A stretch of 64,000 bases of DNA. Source: Sphingomonas sp. Y38-1Y. GTDB lineage: Bacteria > Pseudomonadota > Alphaproteobacteria > Sphingomonadales > Sphingomonadaceae. Shown piece after piece: positions 34,332 through 44,316 of the stretch; the first letter of the stretch is position 1, and each line of letters begins with the position of its first letter. A program made the translations under genes and the position numbers. The stretch lies in assembly GCF_032391395.1 (NCBI RefSeq), contig NZ_CP135916.1, positions 1,984,001-2,048,000 on the forward strand, read 5' to 3'. The notes beneath the pieces are model-generated. The model searched no databases. It saw nothing but the letters and a program-made list of their open reading frames with translations, and was not told the DNA's origin.

Positions 34332-35924
34332 CTAGCGCAGGCGAAGGCGGGCCGCCAAGCCCCGGTCGGCGAGGATCGCGCGCGCGGCGTTGTGGCCGGG
34401 CGCGCCGGTGACGCCGCCGCCCGGATGCGCGCCGGCGCCGCAGAGATAGAGGCCGGCGATCGGCATCCGATAGCGGCCATGCCCCAGCACTGGCCGCGCC
34501 GCCCAGAGCTGATCGAGCGACATCCGGCCGTGGAAGATGTCGCCGCCCGCCAGCCCGAACTTGCGTTCGAGGTCGAGCGGCGAGTGGATCTGGCGCGCGA
34601 TCACGCTGGCGCGAAAGCCGGGCGCGTAGCCTTCGATGGTATCGAGGATGGTGTCGGCCGCGGCTTCGCGGGCGTCGTCCCAGCTTCGGCCATCGGGGAG
34701 GACAGGGTTGAACTGCTGGCAGAACAGGCTGGCGACGTGCCCGCCGGGCGGGGCGAGGCTGTCGTCCAGCGTCGAGGGGATCAGCATCTCGACGATCGGC
34801 GCGCGCGACCAACCAAACGCCTTCGAGTCGGCGAAGGCGCGCTCCATATAGCCTAGGCTGGGCGCCATGATGATGCCGGCGGAGAGATGCGGGCCGGACT
34901 CTGGCATGGCGGTGAAACGCGGCAGCTCGCTGAGCGCGACGTTCATACGAAAGCTGCCCGAGCCGACCGCATAGCCGGCGACGCGCGCGCGAAAATCCGC
35001 GTCGAGGTCGGAGGGGTCGACCAGCCGCTCGAATAGCGGCTTGGGGCCGAGATTGGCGACGACGCGGGTCGCGGCGATGTCCCGGCCGTCGGCCAGGCGG
35101 ACACCGGCGGCGCGGCCCTTGTCGGTCAGCACGCGGGCGACCGGCGCCTCCAGCTCGATGCTCACGCCGGCATCGCGGCAGGCGGTCGCCATCGCTTCCG
35201 TGATCGCACCCATGCCGCCGATCGCATGGCCCCAAGCGCCGCGCGTGCCGTTCACCTCGCCAAAGACATGATGGAGGAGGACATAGGCGCTGCCCGGCGT
35301 GTCGGGGCCGGCATGGTTGCCGACGACCGCATCGAATCCGAACGCGGCCTGCACCGGGTCGCTCTCGAACCAGCCGTCCAGGAACTCGCGCGCGCTTCGG
35401 GTGAACAGCGCAAGCGCGTCGCGCTGGGCGGCGGCATCCAGGCGGCGGGCGCGCATCGCCAGCGACAGCGCCTCGCCGATCGAGCGGGCGCCCGGCGGCG
35501 GGCGGAGCGCCAGGTCGCGGAGCAGGTCGGCGACACGCTCGACCGCCTCGTAATAAGCGGGTAGCCGCTCGGCATCGCGGACCGAGAATTTGGCGAACTC
35601 GGCCTGGGTCGCGGCCATGCCGCCACCGATGCTGAGGCTGCGGCCATCGGGCAGGGGGAGGAAGTTGGCGAGCGGCCGCTCGACGATGCGAAGGCCGCGA
35701 TCGTGGAGCCGCATGTCGGCGATGATGCGCGGCTGCAGCAGGCTGACGGTGTAGCTTGCGGTCGAGTTGCGGAAGCCGGGGTGGAAGCTTTCGGTGACGG
35801 CGGCGCCGCCGATGACGCCCCGCGCCTCGACGATCTTCACGCTCAGCCCGGCGCGCGCGAGATAGAAGGCGCAGACGAGGCCGTTATGTCCCGCGCCGAT
35901 CACCAGCGCGTCGTAGCGTTCCAT
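34332..35924 (-). CDS. Phytoene-desaturase-like FAD-dependent oxidoreductase (PYROXD2 type)
   Basis: 530 residues. The dinucleotide-binding motif ALVIGAGHNGLVCAFYLARAG opens the protein. Family stretches follow: VIGGAAVTESFHPGFRNS, HHVFGEVNGTRGAWGHAIGG and, near the end, LYLCGAGAHPGGGVTGAPG. These belong to the carotenoid-desaturase-related NAD(P)/FAD oxidoreductases, whose best-known relative is PYROXD2. The substrate is unknown; no other carotenoid genes lie nearby. ATG 35924 (MERYDALVIGAG) is preferred over an in-frame TTG at 35960. Confidence 0.85.
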   Translation of the reverse strand: MERYDALVIGAGHNGLVCAFYLARAGLSVKIVEARGVIGGAAVTESFHPGFRNSTASYTVSLLQPRIIADMRLHDRGLRIVERPLANFLPLPDGRSLSIGGGMAATQAEFAKFSVRDAERLPAYYEAVERVADLLRDLALRPPPGARSIGEALSLAMRARRLDAAAQRDALALFTRSAREFLDGWFESDPVQAAFGFDAVVGNHAGPDTPGSAYVLLHHVFGEVNGTRGAWGHAIGGMGAITEAMATACRDAGVSIELEAPVARVLTDKGRAAGVRLADGRDIAATRVVANLGPKPLFERLVDPSDLDADFRARVAGYAVGSGSFRMNVALSELPRFTAMPESGPHLSAGIIMAPSLGYMERAFADSKAFGWSRAPIVEMLIPSTLDDSLAPPGGHVASLFCQQFNPVLPDGRSWDDAREAAADTILDTIEGYAPGFRASVIARQIHSPLDLERKFGLAGGDIFHGRMSLDQLWAARPVLGHGRYRMPIAGLYLCGAGAHPGGGVTGAPGHNAARAILADRGLAARLRLR

Positions 35925-35960
35925 GCCACCGGTGGTGCCCCGGCGGCGAGGGGGCGTCAA

Positions 35961-36209
35961 TCAGGCGGCGAGGGGGACGAAGGCCGGCCGCCCCTGCGAT
36001 CGGAACAGTCCGGTGCCGGTGGTCTGCCCCGTGCGGATCGGCAGCGCGGTCGCGCAATAGGCGCATTCGGCGGTCAGCCGCCCGACCAGCCAGTGCGACC
36101 GGCCACAGCCCGGGCAGTGGTTCGCCTCGTGCAGGTGATAGGCGATCCGATACCCCGCGCCCGCGGGACTGAAGGGCAGACTTCCCAGCTGCATCTTCCG
36201 TGCTCCCAT
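35961..36209 (-). CDS. Small zinc-ribbon-like protein
   Basis: 82 residues, function unknown. Two cysteine pairs, CPGCG and CAYC, separated by about 17 residues with a His in between, suggest a single zinc ribbon. The rest is short and basic. ATG 36209 has AGGA seven bases upstream; a second ATG at 36194 with GGGAG is also possible. It ends 36 bases before the oxidoreductase start and is the gene immediately downstream of tRNA-Cys. Confidence 0.6.
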   Translation of the reverse strand: MGARKMQLGSLPFSPAGAGYRIAYHLHEANHCPGCGRSHWLVGRLTAECAYCATALPIRTGQTTGTGLFRSQGRPAFVPLAA

Positions 36210-36348
36210 GATGTCCTGAAACCGTAACACGGTAGAATCGTGGTTTGTTCCGGGAGCGGAGCGATTGGAGCGGTTTGGCGCGTGCCGTGGCGCGGCGGCA
36301 ACACATCGACAGTGTAGAACGCTTCGTCGCAACCTGGATCAGCAACGC

Positions 36349-36422
36349 TGGAGGCCCGAGCCGGAATCGAACCGGCGTGCAAGGATTTGCAGTCCTCTGC
36401 GTAACCACTCCGCCATCGGGCC
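36349..36422 (-). tRNA. tRNA-Cys (anticodon GCA)
   Basis: A 74-base cloverleaf on the minus strand. The acceptor stem is GGCCCGA/TCGGGCC with an encoded CCA. The D-arm is GGCGGAGTGGTTACGC, the anticodon loop CTGCAAA has anticodon GCA, and the T-arm is CCGGTTCGATTCCGG. All canonical stems pair. Confidence 0.97.
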
Positions 36423-36480
36423 TCGGCGTGGTGAGGGACGGGCTGATGGAGTGGTGCGGGGGTAAAGTCAACGGGGCAAG

Positions 36481-36607
36481 ATCCTCCCCCGGAGGGGGAG
36501 GTGGCAGCCGAAGGCTGACGGAGGGGTAGTTGCCTCGGACGTCCCGCTTGCGGCCATACCCCTCCACCACCGCTTCGCGGCGGTCCCCCTCCCCTTGCAG
36601 GGGAGGA
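36481..36607. repeat. Inverted repeat (family B related) between tRNA-Cys and the VWA gene
   Basis: The left part carries CCTCCCCCGGAGGGGGAGG and GAAGGCTGACGGAGGGGTA. The right part (36556-36607) carries TACCCCTCCACCACCGC and CCCTCCCCTTGCAGGGGAGG. The two parts are reverse-complement versions of one element with divergent centres. The gap of about 400 bases between the zinc-ribbon gene and the VWA gene holds only this repeat and tRNA-Cys. Confidence 0.7.
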
Positions 36608-36610
36608 TTG

Positions 36611-37789
36611 CTAGGCGCGCTTCTTGGACAGCGTCCGCATCGCCTCGTCGATGCCGCCGAGCGTCAGCGGGTACATCCGGTCGCCCAGCGCGCGGCGGAT
36701 CAGACCGATCGACTGGGTGTGGCCCCAATAGGCTTCCGGCACCGGGTTGAGCCATGCGGCCGAGACCCAGGTCTCGGTCATGCGCTGGAGCCAGACGAGC
36801 CCCGCTTCCTCGTTGAAATGCTCAACCGATCCGCCGGGCTGGGACAGCTCGTACGGGCTCATCGACGCGTCGCCGACGAAGATCAGGCGATAGTCGGGGC
36901 CAAAGCGGTTGAGGATCTCGCGCGTCGGCGTGCGCTCGGCGTGGCGGCGGCGATTGTCCTTCCACACGCCCTCGTACACGCAATTGTGGAAGTAGAAGAA
37001 TTCGAGATGCCGGAACTCCGCGGTGGCGGCGGAGAACAGCTCCTCGACCAGGCGGATGAACGGGTCCATCGACCCGCCGACGTCGAGGAAGAGGAGCAGC
37101 TTGACCGCATTGTGTCGCTCCGGCCGCATCCGGACGTCGAGCCAGCCCTGGCGTGCGGTGCCGGCGATCGTGGCGTCTAGGTCGAGCTCGTCGGCTGCCC
37201 CCTCGCGCGCGAAGCGGCGCAGGCGGCGGAGCGCCAGCTTGATGTTGCGCGTGCCGAGCTCACGCGTGTTGTCGAGATTGACGAACTCGCGCTTGTCCCA
37301 GACCTTGATCGCGCGGCCCTGACGACCCTCGCCGCCGATCCGCACGCCCTCCGGGTTATAGCCGCCATTGCCGAAGGGGCTGGTGCCGCCGATGCCGATC
37401 CACTTGCTGCCGCCCTGGTGCCGGCCCTCCTGCTCCTCCAATCGCTGGCGCAGCGTGTCCATGATCTCGTCCCAGGAGCCGAGCGCCTGAACGCGCGCCA
37501 TCTCCTCGGGCGAAAGATACTTCTCGGCGACGGCGCGCAGCCATTCCTCGGGGATGGCCTTGCGCTCGTCGGCGGGGGCGGACAGACCGCGGAAGACATG
37601 GGCAAAGACGCGATCGAAACGGTCGACCAGCCCCTCGTCCTTCACGAACACGGCGCGGGCGAGATAGTAGAATTGCTCGGAATCGCGGTCGATCACCTCG
37701 GCATCGAGCGCCTCGAGCAGCAGGAGATGCTCCTTGAGGCTGGCGGGGATGCCCGCGGCGCGGAGCGCCTCGACGAAGCCGATGAACAT
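36611..37789 (-). CDS. CoxE-type VWA-domain protein
   Basis: 392 residues. The C-terminal part carries a von Willebrand factor A domain whose MIDAS motif is DVGGSMD at 236-242 (DxGGS rather than the canonical DxSxS, common in the CoxE family). The N-terminal helical part includes WDEIMDTLRQRLEEQ and a Gly-rich stretch, SKWIGIGGTSPFGNGG. CoxE-type VWA proteins work with MoxR AAA+ ATPases as metal-insertion or complex-assembly chaperones. The MoxR gene lies 2.1 kb upstream on the same strand with two other genes between. Confidence 0.85.
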   Translation of the reverse strand: MFIGFVEALRAAGIPASLKEHLLLLEALDAEVIDRDSEQFYYLARAVFVKDEGLVDRFDRVFAHVFRGLSAPADERKAIPEEWLRAVAEKYLSPEEMARVQALGSWDEIMDTLRQRLEEQEGRHQGGSKWIGIGGTSPFGNGGYNPEGVRIGGEGRQGRAIKVWDKREFVNLDNTRELGTRNIKLALRRLRRFAREGAADELDLDATIAGTARQGWLDVRMRPERHNAVKLLLFLDVGGSMDPFIRLVEELFSAATAEFRHLEFFYFHNCVYEGVWKDNRRRHAERTPTREILNRFGPDYRLIFVGDASMSPYELSQPGGSVEHFNEEAGLVWLQRMTETWVSAAWLNPVPEAYWGHTQSIGLIRRALGDRMYPLTLGGIDEAMRTLSKKRA

Positions 37790-37810
37790 GGCCGCGGGTG
37801 TGGCGAAGGC

Positions 37811-39136
37811 TCAGCGTGCGCGCAAGTAGAGGCGCCAGTGATTGCCGGACAGGCCGGTGGTGTCGGCGCCGGCGACCATGCGATAGTCGCCGCCGCACCG
37901 CGCCGGTCGGTCGGGGAAAGGCGCCGATCCGTCACGCGCGACGAAGAGGAAATCGGCGGCGGGGCAAAGCGATTCGATGAGCCGCGCGGGATAGCGGGCC
38001 TGGGCAGCGGCGACGTCGATCACCGCGGCGTCGCGCTCGGCCTCGACGGCGTAGGTCCCGCCTTGCGGATGCGTCTGCTTCATCGCCCGGATCGCGGCGG
38101 CGGGGTTGCCGCGCTGGTTGCGGATCAGGTCCAGGTCGCCGAGCACGCTGCCCGCCAGCACGACGATCGCGATCGGCAGCGCGGCGGCGCGGGGCGCGTC
38201 GGCGATGGCGAGGAGCAGGACGGCGGCAGCGATCAGGTAATAGCGCGCCAGGCCGCTGTTGCCGACGCCGAGCATGGCAACGGCGAGCGGGAAGGCGATG
38301 ACGGCCAGCGCGATCAGGACGGCACGATGGTCGGCGGCGCGGGCGATGACGAGCGCGAAGATGCCGATGGCGGTCACGATCGGCAGCAGCGGCTTGGGCA
38401 GCCAGCCGATCGCCAGCGTGTAGCGGACGAGCTCGCCCAGCGCGTCGAACCACGCGTCGACGGTAAAGGGCGAATAGCTCCCGATCGTCATCCCACCGGC
38501 CAGCGTCGCCGCCGCGGCCGCGCCGGCCGCGAGCAGGCCGGGGCCGAGTAGCCGAAACGTTGCAGCCGGCGATCGGCGCGCCCACAGCACCCAGCCGAGT
38601 AGTGCCGGCAGTGCGAACAGCATCGTCAGCTGCGCGAGCGTGCCGATGCCGAACGCCAGCGCGATGCCGATCGTCGGTACAGGCCGCGACGGCGCGTCGA
38701 GGCTGCGCCCGATCATCAGGATCGCGGAGAGCAGGGCCAGCAGCATCGGCGCATAGCCGCGCGCTTCCGAGCCATAGGTGATGAGGATCGGCGACAGCGC
38801 GAACAGCCACGCGGCAAGCGCGGCGCCGAGCGGGCTGCGCCGCGCCGCGATCGCCGCGGCGACCGGGACGGCGGCGGTCCCACTCACGATCGACAGCGCG
38901 CGCATCGCGAGCGGCGACGCTGGCCAGCCGACGAGCTGGATCCACCAGCTGTTCAGGACGTGGTTGTTGTCGTGGCCGATCCGCAGCACGCCGATCGCCG
39001 TGCCCGCGTCGCGCGCGAACACCGCCGACCACGCCTCGTCCAGCCAGAGCCCGCCCTGCGCCGCGCCGATCCGCACGCCGAGCGCTGCCAGCGCCGCGGC
39101 AAGGATCGCGATCTGCGTGGAGCGGGGCAGGGCCAT
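37811..39136 (-). CDS. GT39-like multi-pass membrane protein
   Basis: 441 residues, ten or so transmembrane helices, and the GT-C loop motif GGLWLDEAWSAVFA (first-loop Asp-Glu) after helix 1. LFALSPILITYGSEARGY is typical of the Wzy/PMT-like glycosyltransferase superfamily. It is a paralogue in type, not a close copy, of the protein at 14738-16204. The likely donor is a polyprenyl-phosphate sugar; the acceptor is unknown. It lies between the VWA and CHAP genes; spacing to the VWA gene is 21 bases. Confidence 0.75.
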   Translation of the reverse strand: MALPRSTQIAILAAALAALGVRIGAAQGGLWLDEAWSAVFARDAGTAIGVLRIGHDNNHVLNSWWIQLVGWPASPLAMRALSIVSGTAAVPVAAAIAARRSPLGAALAAWLFALSPILITYGSEARGYAPMLLALLSAILMIGRSLDAPSRPVPTIGIALAFGIGTLAQLTMLFALPALLGWVLWARRSPAATFRLLGPGLLAAGAAAAATLAGGMTIGSYSPFTVDAWFDALGELVRYTLAIGWLPKPLLPIVTAIGIFALVIARAADHRAVLIALAVIAFPLAVAMLGVGNSGLARYYLIAAAVLLLAIADAPRAAALPIAIVVLAGSVLGDLDLIRNQRGNPAAAIRAMKQTHPQGGTYAVEAERDAAVIDVAAAQARYPARLIESLCPAADFLFVARDGSAPFPDRPARCGGDYRMVAGADTTGLSGNHWRLYLRAR

Positions 39137-39201
39137 CGCGCGTACGTGTGCGCCAACGATGGTTAAGTCCGCGTTAGTTCGCGGTCCTCACGATCGGGAG
39201 G

Positions 39202-39753
39202 TCATCGCGCATAGGCGTCGATCAGCGAGCCGACATAATCGGGCGCCGAGCTGCTCAGTTCGGGCATCGCCCGCGTGCCGCCGCCCGTTGCGGGATAGAT
39301 GAAGCCGTAGGTGGCATAGGTGCTGCCGCCCAGCCCGCCATTGTCGCGGTACCAGACGCGAACCTTGCTCCAGTCGCCCCGGTCGGACACGTCGAACAGC
39401 GTCACGTCCTGCTCGGCGCGCCCACGCTTGCCGCCGAAGCGCGACCAGTTCGCGTGGGTGAGCATGAGGACGCGGTCCTCGACGATGCGGCTGACGACCG
39501 CGACATGGCCCAAGCGCAGCTGATCGGTCTGCGCGAAGACCAGGACCGAGCCCACCTTGGGCTTGCGGCCGCGATCATAGCGACCCTTGGCCTGGTCCCA
39601 CCAGGTCCAGGCATCGCCCCAAATCTGGATGCCGGAAACCGAGCGCGCGAACGGCACGCACTGGCCATTATATTGTTCGATGATGTTCGCCTTGGACTGA
39701 ACCGCAGCAAACATCGCCGCCAGAACACAGACGACAAACGCGAGGATACGCAT
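39202..39753 (-). CDS. Exported CHAP-domain peptidoglycan amidase/endopeptidase
   Basis: 183 residues. A signal peptide (1-22, FAAVQSKA) is followed by a CHAP fold. The likely catalytic residues are Cys32 (GQCVPFARSVSG), His83 (LGHVAVVSR) and an Asn102 or His100 in LTHANWSR. GSVLVFAQT is the usual strand before the histidine. Such enzymes cleave peptide cross-links in peptidoglycan. The C-terminal 30 residues are not conserved. The 152-base gap upstream contains an inverted GTTTACGC/GCGTAAAC pair. Confidence 0.85.
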   Translation of the reverse strand: MRILAFVVCVLAAMFAAVQSKANIIEQYNGQCVPFARSVSGIQIWGDAWTWWDQAKGRYDRGRKPKVGSVLVFAQTDQLRLGHVAVVSRIVEDRVLMLTHANWSRFGGKRGRAEQDVTLFDVSDRGDWSKVRVWYRDNGGLGGSTYATYGFIYPATGGGTRAMPELSSSAPDYVGSLIDAYAR

Positions 39754-39905
39754 CGCTATCAGGCCCCCAACACCACAACATGCAGTTTACGCAAGCGCCG
39801 TGGCGGATTAGTTGAGGGCGTCGGTTAAAGCCGCGTAAACGTTGCTCGGCTTCTTTTTCTCTGCTGTTAGGGAACTTTGGCGGCGTTCGTGCAACCCCGC
39901 AGAAT

Positions 39906-40745
<840 letters not shown>

Positions 40746-40813
40746 CGCCATCCTTTCGCGCCTTGTGCGCTCAGCGATTATGGCGGCGACGGGGTGCCCG
40801 CAAGCGCTTCCGT

Positions 40814-41476
40814 TCAGGCGTTGCGGGCGCTCGCGCGAGCCTCGAGCAGGTCCCACAGGCCGCGCTGCTGCGCGAGGAATTGCTGCGCGCCGAACAGCGC
40901 GGCGCGCTCGGCGCCCGGTGTGACGGTCACGCTGTCGAGCGCGGTGACGGTGGCGATCGGGTCGGGTAGCTGGTCGGGGGCAGGGTCGAGCCCGAGCCGC
41001 TCGGCCGCGCGATCAAGAAAGGCACGCACGGCGATCCAGTCGATCAGCATCGCCGCGGCGGCGCCGATCGCGCAGCCGACACGATCCGATTGCACCAGCG
41101 TGTCGAGCGCGTGACGCTGTGCCGACACCGCGGCCTCGCTCTCGGCTTGGCCCGGCGTGCTCGGCAGCGGCCCGGCGGCGGAAACGAGCGCGGCGATGCG
41201 GTCACGCTCCTCGGCGAAGCCGTTGGCGGCAAGCTCCAGCCAGGGGATGACCGGATCGGGCTGACCATGGGACAACGCATGGTCGAACACCCCCGGGAAC
41301 CGGCCGTGGAGCATGCAGACGATATGCAGCGCATCCGACAGGTCGCGCATCGGCGCGGCGGGGCTCAGCAGCGAACGGGCGTGCGGATGCGTCGCGGTAC
41401 CGTCGGCGCCCACCAGCGCCGAAACGGCGCCCGCCGCCCCGCCCGATCCGATCGCGCGTATCGTGTTTGCCGACAT
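40814..41476 (-). CDS. Conserved protein of unknown function
   Basis: 220 residues, not recognised. It is mostly helical, with a central stretch PMRDLSDALHIVCMLHGRFPGVFDHAL (shown here in part: LHIVCMLHGRFPGV). His, Cys and acidic residues that could bind metal are present but there is no known motif. There is no signal peptide or membrane segment. AAGGGG lies a few bases before ATG 41476, which rules out the longer in-frame start at 41590. It lies downstream of the PAS gene on the same strand, after a gap of about 100 bases. Confidence 0.65.
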   Translation of the reverse strand: MSANTIRAIGSGGAAGAVSALVGADGTATHPHARSLLSPAAPMRDLSDALHIVCMLHGRFPGVFDHALSHGQPDPVIPWLELAANGFAEERDRIAALVSAAGPLPSTPGQAESEAAVSAQRHALDTLVQSDRVGCAIGAAAAMLIDWIAVRAFLDRAAERLGLDPAPDQLPDPIATVTALDSVTVTPGAERAALFGAQQFLAQQRGLWDLLEARASARNA

Positions 41477-41579
41477 TGATTCCCCTTCTTGTCGATTGTC
41501 GCCGCCGGCACCCGGCACCGCATCACGCCTACGCCGCAACCCTATACCGAGAGACGTAAAGACGTGGTTGAGAAGGTAT

Positions 41580-42483
41580 TTACGATGCATTGGGTCCGGG
41601 AACGATCGGCTCGGCGCGGATCATGACGATGATCCGCTCGACGCCGCTGCGCGATCGTTCGGCCGTCATTGCCAGGCGAATGACGCGCTGCCCGCCCTCT
41701 CGAAGCTGGAGCGGCGGCCAGTGTGCGCGGCGCGCCGTCGGCGATCACGCCCTCGATCGCCTCGCCAGCGATCGGGCGCGCGGCGGTGCCGAGCAGCGTG
41801 ACGAAGCGCACCGCCTGAAGCATGGTGCGTTCGATGCCGGTGATCCGGGCAAGCGACGCACTCGCCGCCTCGACATAGCCGCGCAGGTTGAGGCGTGCCC
41901 AGGCGACGTCGCCCAACCGATCGATCGCTTCCTCGAACGCGGCGAGGCGTGTCGCCAGCGCCTCGCCCTCGTCATCGGCGCTGACATCGTCGGCGACGAT
42001 CAGCGCGCCGTCGACATAAGGGACGATCACCACGCGGTAGCGCCGCTCGCGCACCGCGATCTCGGCCTGCTCGGGTGCGCCGGTCCGCCGCGTCCGTTCG
42101 GCGAGGTCGAGAAGATAGCGCGCCACTGCCTCGTTGAAGGGGCGCGACAACGGATGGCCGACGCCCGCCAGGTTGGCGCCGAAGGCGATGCGCGCCGCGC
42201 GATTGAGCTGCTCGATCCGGCCGCCGGCATCGACGACGAGCACGAGCTCGCGCATCGCATCGAGCAGCAGCGCGGCCAGCGAGGTGTCTGCCGCCGCCTC
42301 ATGCGGGGCACACAGCCTGCGCATCAGGTCGAGCGAGGTGAGGACGAGGCTCGGCCGGCCGCGTCGCAGCACGAACACGGGCTGCTGGAGCGCGCGCTCC
42401 TGCCACAGTCCGAACTGGCGGACGAGCTCGGAGGCGGTGACGCACGCTTCGGGGCCGACGGCCAGACGATCGACTTCGCTCAT
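41580..42483 (-). CDS. PAS-domain protein with apparent frameshift near its 3' end
   Basis: About 300 residues if the frame is restored. Residues about 15-60 (VTASELVRQFGLWQERAL and VFVLRRGRPSLVLTSLDLM) resemble the Phd-like fold. Residues 70-240 form one or two PAS-like regions (RELVLVVDAGGRIEQLNRAA and YVEAASASLARITGIERTM). In the sequenced frame the protein becomes an Arg/Ala-rich run after about 41735 and ends at 41542. In the adjacent frame from about 41720 it continues as WPPLQLREGGQRVIRLAMT and ends at TAA 41580. One base seems to be gained or two lost in the GC-rich GGCGCGCCGCGC. Function unknown; probably a sensory protein. Confidence 0.65.
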
Positions 42484-42622
42484 CTCGGCGGTGCTGCCGC
42501 AAAGATGCGGGCTCCGGAACGGGTTGGATCCGGACCGGATCGAATCCTGTGCGGCTGGCGCTGTCTCTCACCGGAACGGATGCGATCGGTAGCAGGATAA
42601 CGAATCGACGAGCGACCGACCC

Positions 42623-42640
42623 ATGTCATAAATCGGTCAT
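42623..42640 (+). promoter_or_regulatory. Pho-box-like site upstream of pit
   Basis: ATGTCATAAATCGGTCAT has two half-sites, TGTCAT and GGTCAT, spaced like the PhoB consensus CTGTCAT-AAAT-CTGTCAT, with two or three mismatches. It lies 24 bases before the pit ATG, close to where a promoter would be, in the gap shared with the divergent PAS gene. It suggests PhoB control of phosphate uptake. Confidence 0.6.
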
Positions 42641-42663
42641 ATCGGTGGGACAGGGCGCCGGAC

Positions 42664-44316
42664 ATGGCTACCGCCGCACTTGATCCTGCCGATCCGCTCA
42701 GTCCCGTCGGTGGAGGTCCCGATCTGGGCCGAAGCCACCATCCGATCGCTCGCATCCTGTTCCTGCTGCTGCTTGCCGGCGGGTTCGTCTACGCGTGCGC
42801 GAGTGTCCTGATCGACACGCAGGAGGTCGGTGAGGCGCTGGCGCTGGGCGTGTTCGCGTTCCTGGCGCTCGCGCTGGTGATCGCGCTCGGCTTCGAGTTC
42901 GTGAACGGGTTCCACGACACCGCCAATGCGGTGGCGACGGTGATCTACACCAACTCGATGCCCGCGCATTTCGCCGTGGTGTGGTCGGGCTTCTTCAACT
43001 TCCTGGGCGTGATGCTGTCGTCGGGCGCGGTCGCCTATGCGATCATCACGCTGCTGCCGGTCGAGCTGATCCTCAACGTCGGGTCGAACGCCGGCTATGC
43101 GATGATCTTCGCGCTGCTGCTCGCGGCAGTGCTGTGGAACCTCGCCACCTGGTATGTGGGCCTTCCCAACTCGTCGAGCCACACGCTGATCGGTTCGGTG
43201 CTGGGCGTCGGCGTGGCCAATCAGCTGATGGCATCGGGATCGATGGCGGGGACCGCCGGCGTCGACTGGAGCCAGGCGCAAAAGGTGCTGACCGGCCTTG
43301 CGATGGCGCCGGCGATCGGCTTCGTCGCGGCGTTCCTGCTGCTGTTCGTGATGCGGCGGATGCTGCGCAATCCGACGCTCTATTCGCCGCCCGCGCGTAG
43401 CGCGCCGCCGCCAAAGGGCATTCGCGCGCTCCTCATCTTCACCTGCACCGCGGTGTCGTTCAGCCACGGCTCGAACGACGGGCAGAAGGGGATGGGGCTC
43501 ATCATGCTCATCCTGATCGGCTGCGCGCCCACCGCCTATGCGCTCAATCGCACCATGCCCGAGAGCGCGACGCCCGCCTTCATCCAGTCGGCCGAGCGCG
43601 CGTCGACGGTGCTCGCGGCCAAGGGCGGCTCGACGCCGCTGCCGGTCGAGAATGCGCGCAACATCCTGACCGGTGCGCTCCAGGCGCGCCGCGCGAATTC
43701 GCCGGACGCCTATGCCGCGATCGCGACGCTGTCGCGCGACGTGTCGTCGCGAGTCGGCGAATATGGTGCGCTGAGCAAGGTGCCCGCCGCGGCGACGCCG
43801 AACCTGCGCGCCGACATGTATCTCGTCCTCGACTCGACCAAGCTGGTGCTCAAGGACAAGTCCGCCGAAGCGCGCTTCACCGCGGCGGAGACCGCCGCGC
43901 TCGACGGCTATGCCAAGCAGCTCGAGCAGGGCACGCGCTACATCCCGCTCTGGGTCAAGATCGCCGTCGCGCTGGCGCTGGGCCTGGGCACGATGGTCGG
44001 CTGGCGCCGGATCGTCGTCACCGTGGGCGAGAAGATCGGCAAGCAGCACCTGACCTATGGCATGGGTGCCTCGGCCGAGCTGGTCGCGGCCTGCACCATC
44101 CTCGCTGCCGATCGCTTCGGCCTGCCGGTCTCGACGACGCATATCCTGTCGTCGGGCGTGGCGGGTGCCGCGGTCGCCAACGGACAGGGGCTTCAGGCCA
44201 AGACGATCCGCAACATGGCGCTCGCCTGGTGCCTGACGCTCCCGGTCGCGATGGCGCTGTCGGGCGGGCTCTACTGGCTCTTGCTGACGATCGTGCGGGC
44301 GACGGGCAACGCCTGA
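42664..44316 (+). CDS. pit: Inorganic phosphate transporter, PiT family
   Basis: A 550-residue low-affinity phosphate permease. The two PiT signature repeats are GFHDTANAVAT (82-92) and SHGSNDGQKGMGL in the C-terminal half. About ten membrane helices are visible. A central hydrophilic loop of about 110 residues (RTMPESATPAF through LEQGTRYIP) is typical of this subfamily. It is preceded by a Pho-box-like site. The 3' end overlaps a small antisense-strand gene by 46 bases. Confidence 0.95.
   Translation: MATAALDPADPLSPVGGGPDLGRSHHPIARILFLLLLAGGFVYACASVLIDTQEVGEALALGVFAFLALALVIALGFEFVNGFHDTANAVATVIYTNSMPAHFAVVWSGFFNFLGVMLSSGAVAYAIITLLPVELILNVGSNAGYAMIFALLLAAVLWNLATWYVGLPNSSSHTLIGSVLGVGVANQLMASGSMAGTAGVDWSQAQKVLTGLAMAPAIGFVAAFLLLFVMRRMLRNPTLYSPPARSAPPPKGIRALLIFTCTAVSFSHGSNDGQKGMGLIMLILIGCAPTAYALNRTMPESATPAFIQSAERASTVLAAKGGSTPLPVENARNILTGALQARRANSPDAYAAIATLSRDVSSRVGEYGALSKVPAAATPNLRADMYLVLDSTKLVLKDKSAEARFTAAETAALDGYAKQLEQGTRYIPLWVKIAVALALGLGTMVGWRRIVVTVGEKIGKQHLTYGMGASAELVAACTILAADRFGLPVSTTHILSSGVAGAAVANGQGLQAKTIRNMALAWCLTLPVAMALSGGLYWLLLTIVRATGNA

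Noticed and set aside
41542..41735. The Arg/Ala-rich C-terminal extension of the PAS protein
   Set aside because: It looks out of frame; the adjacent frame continues as a normal protein.
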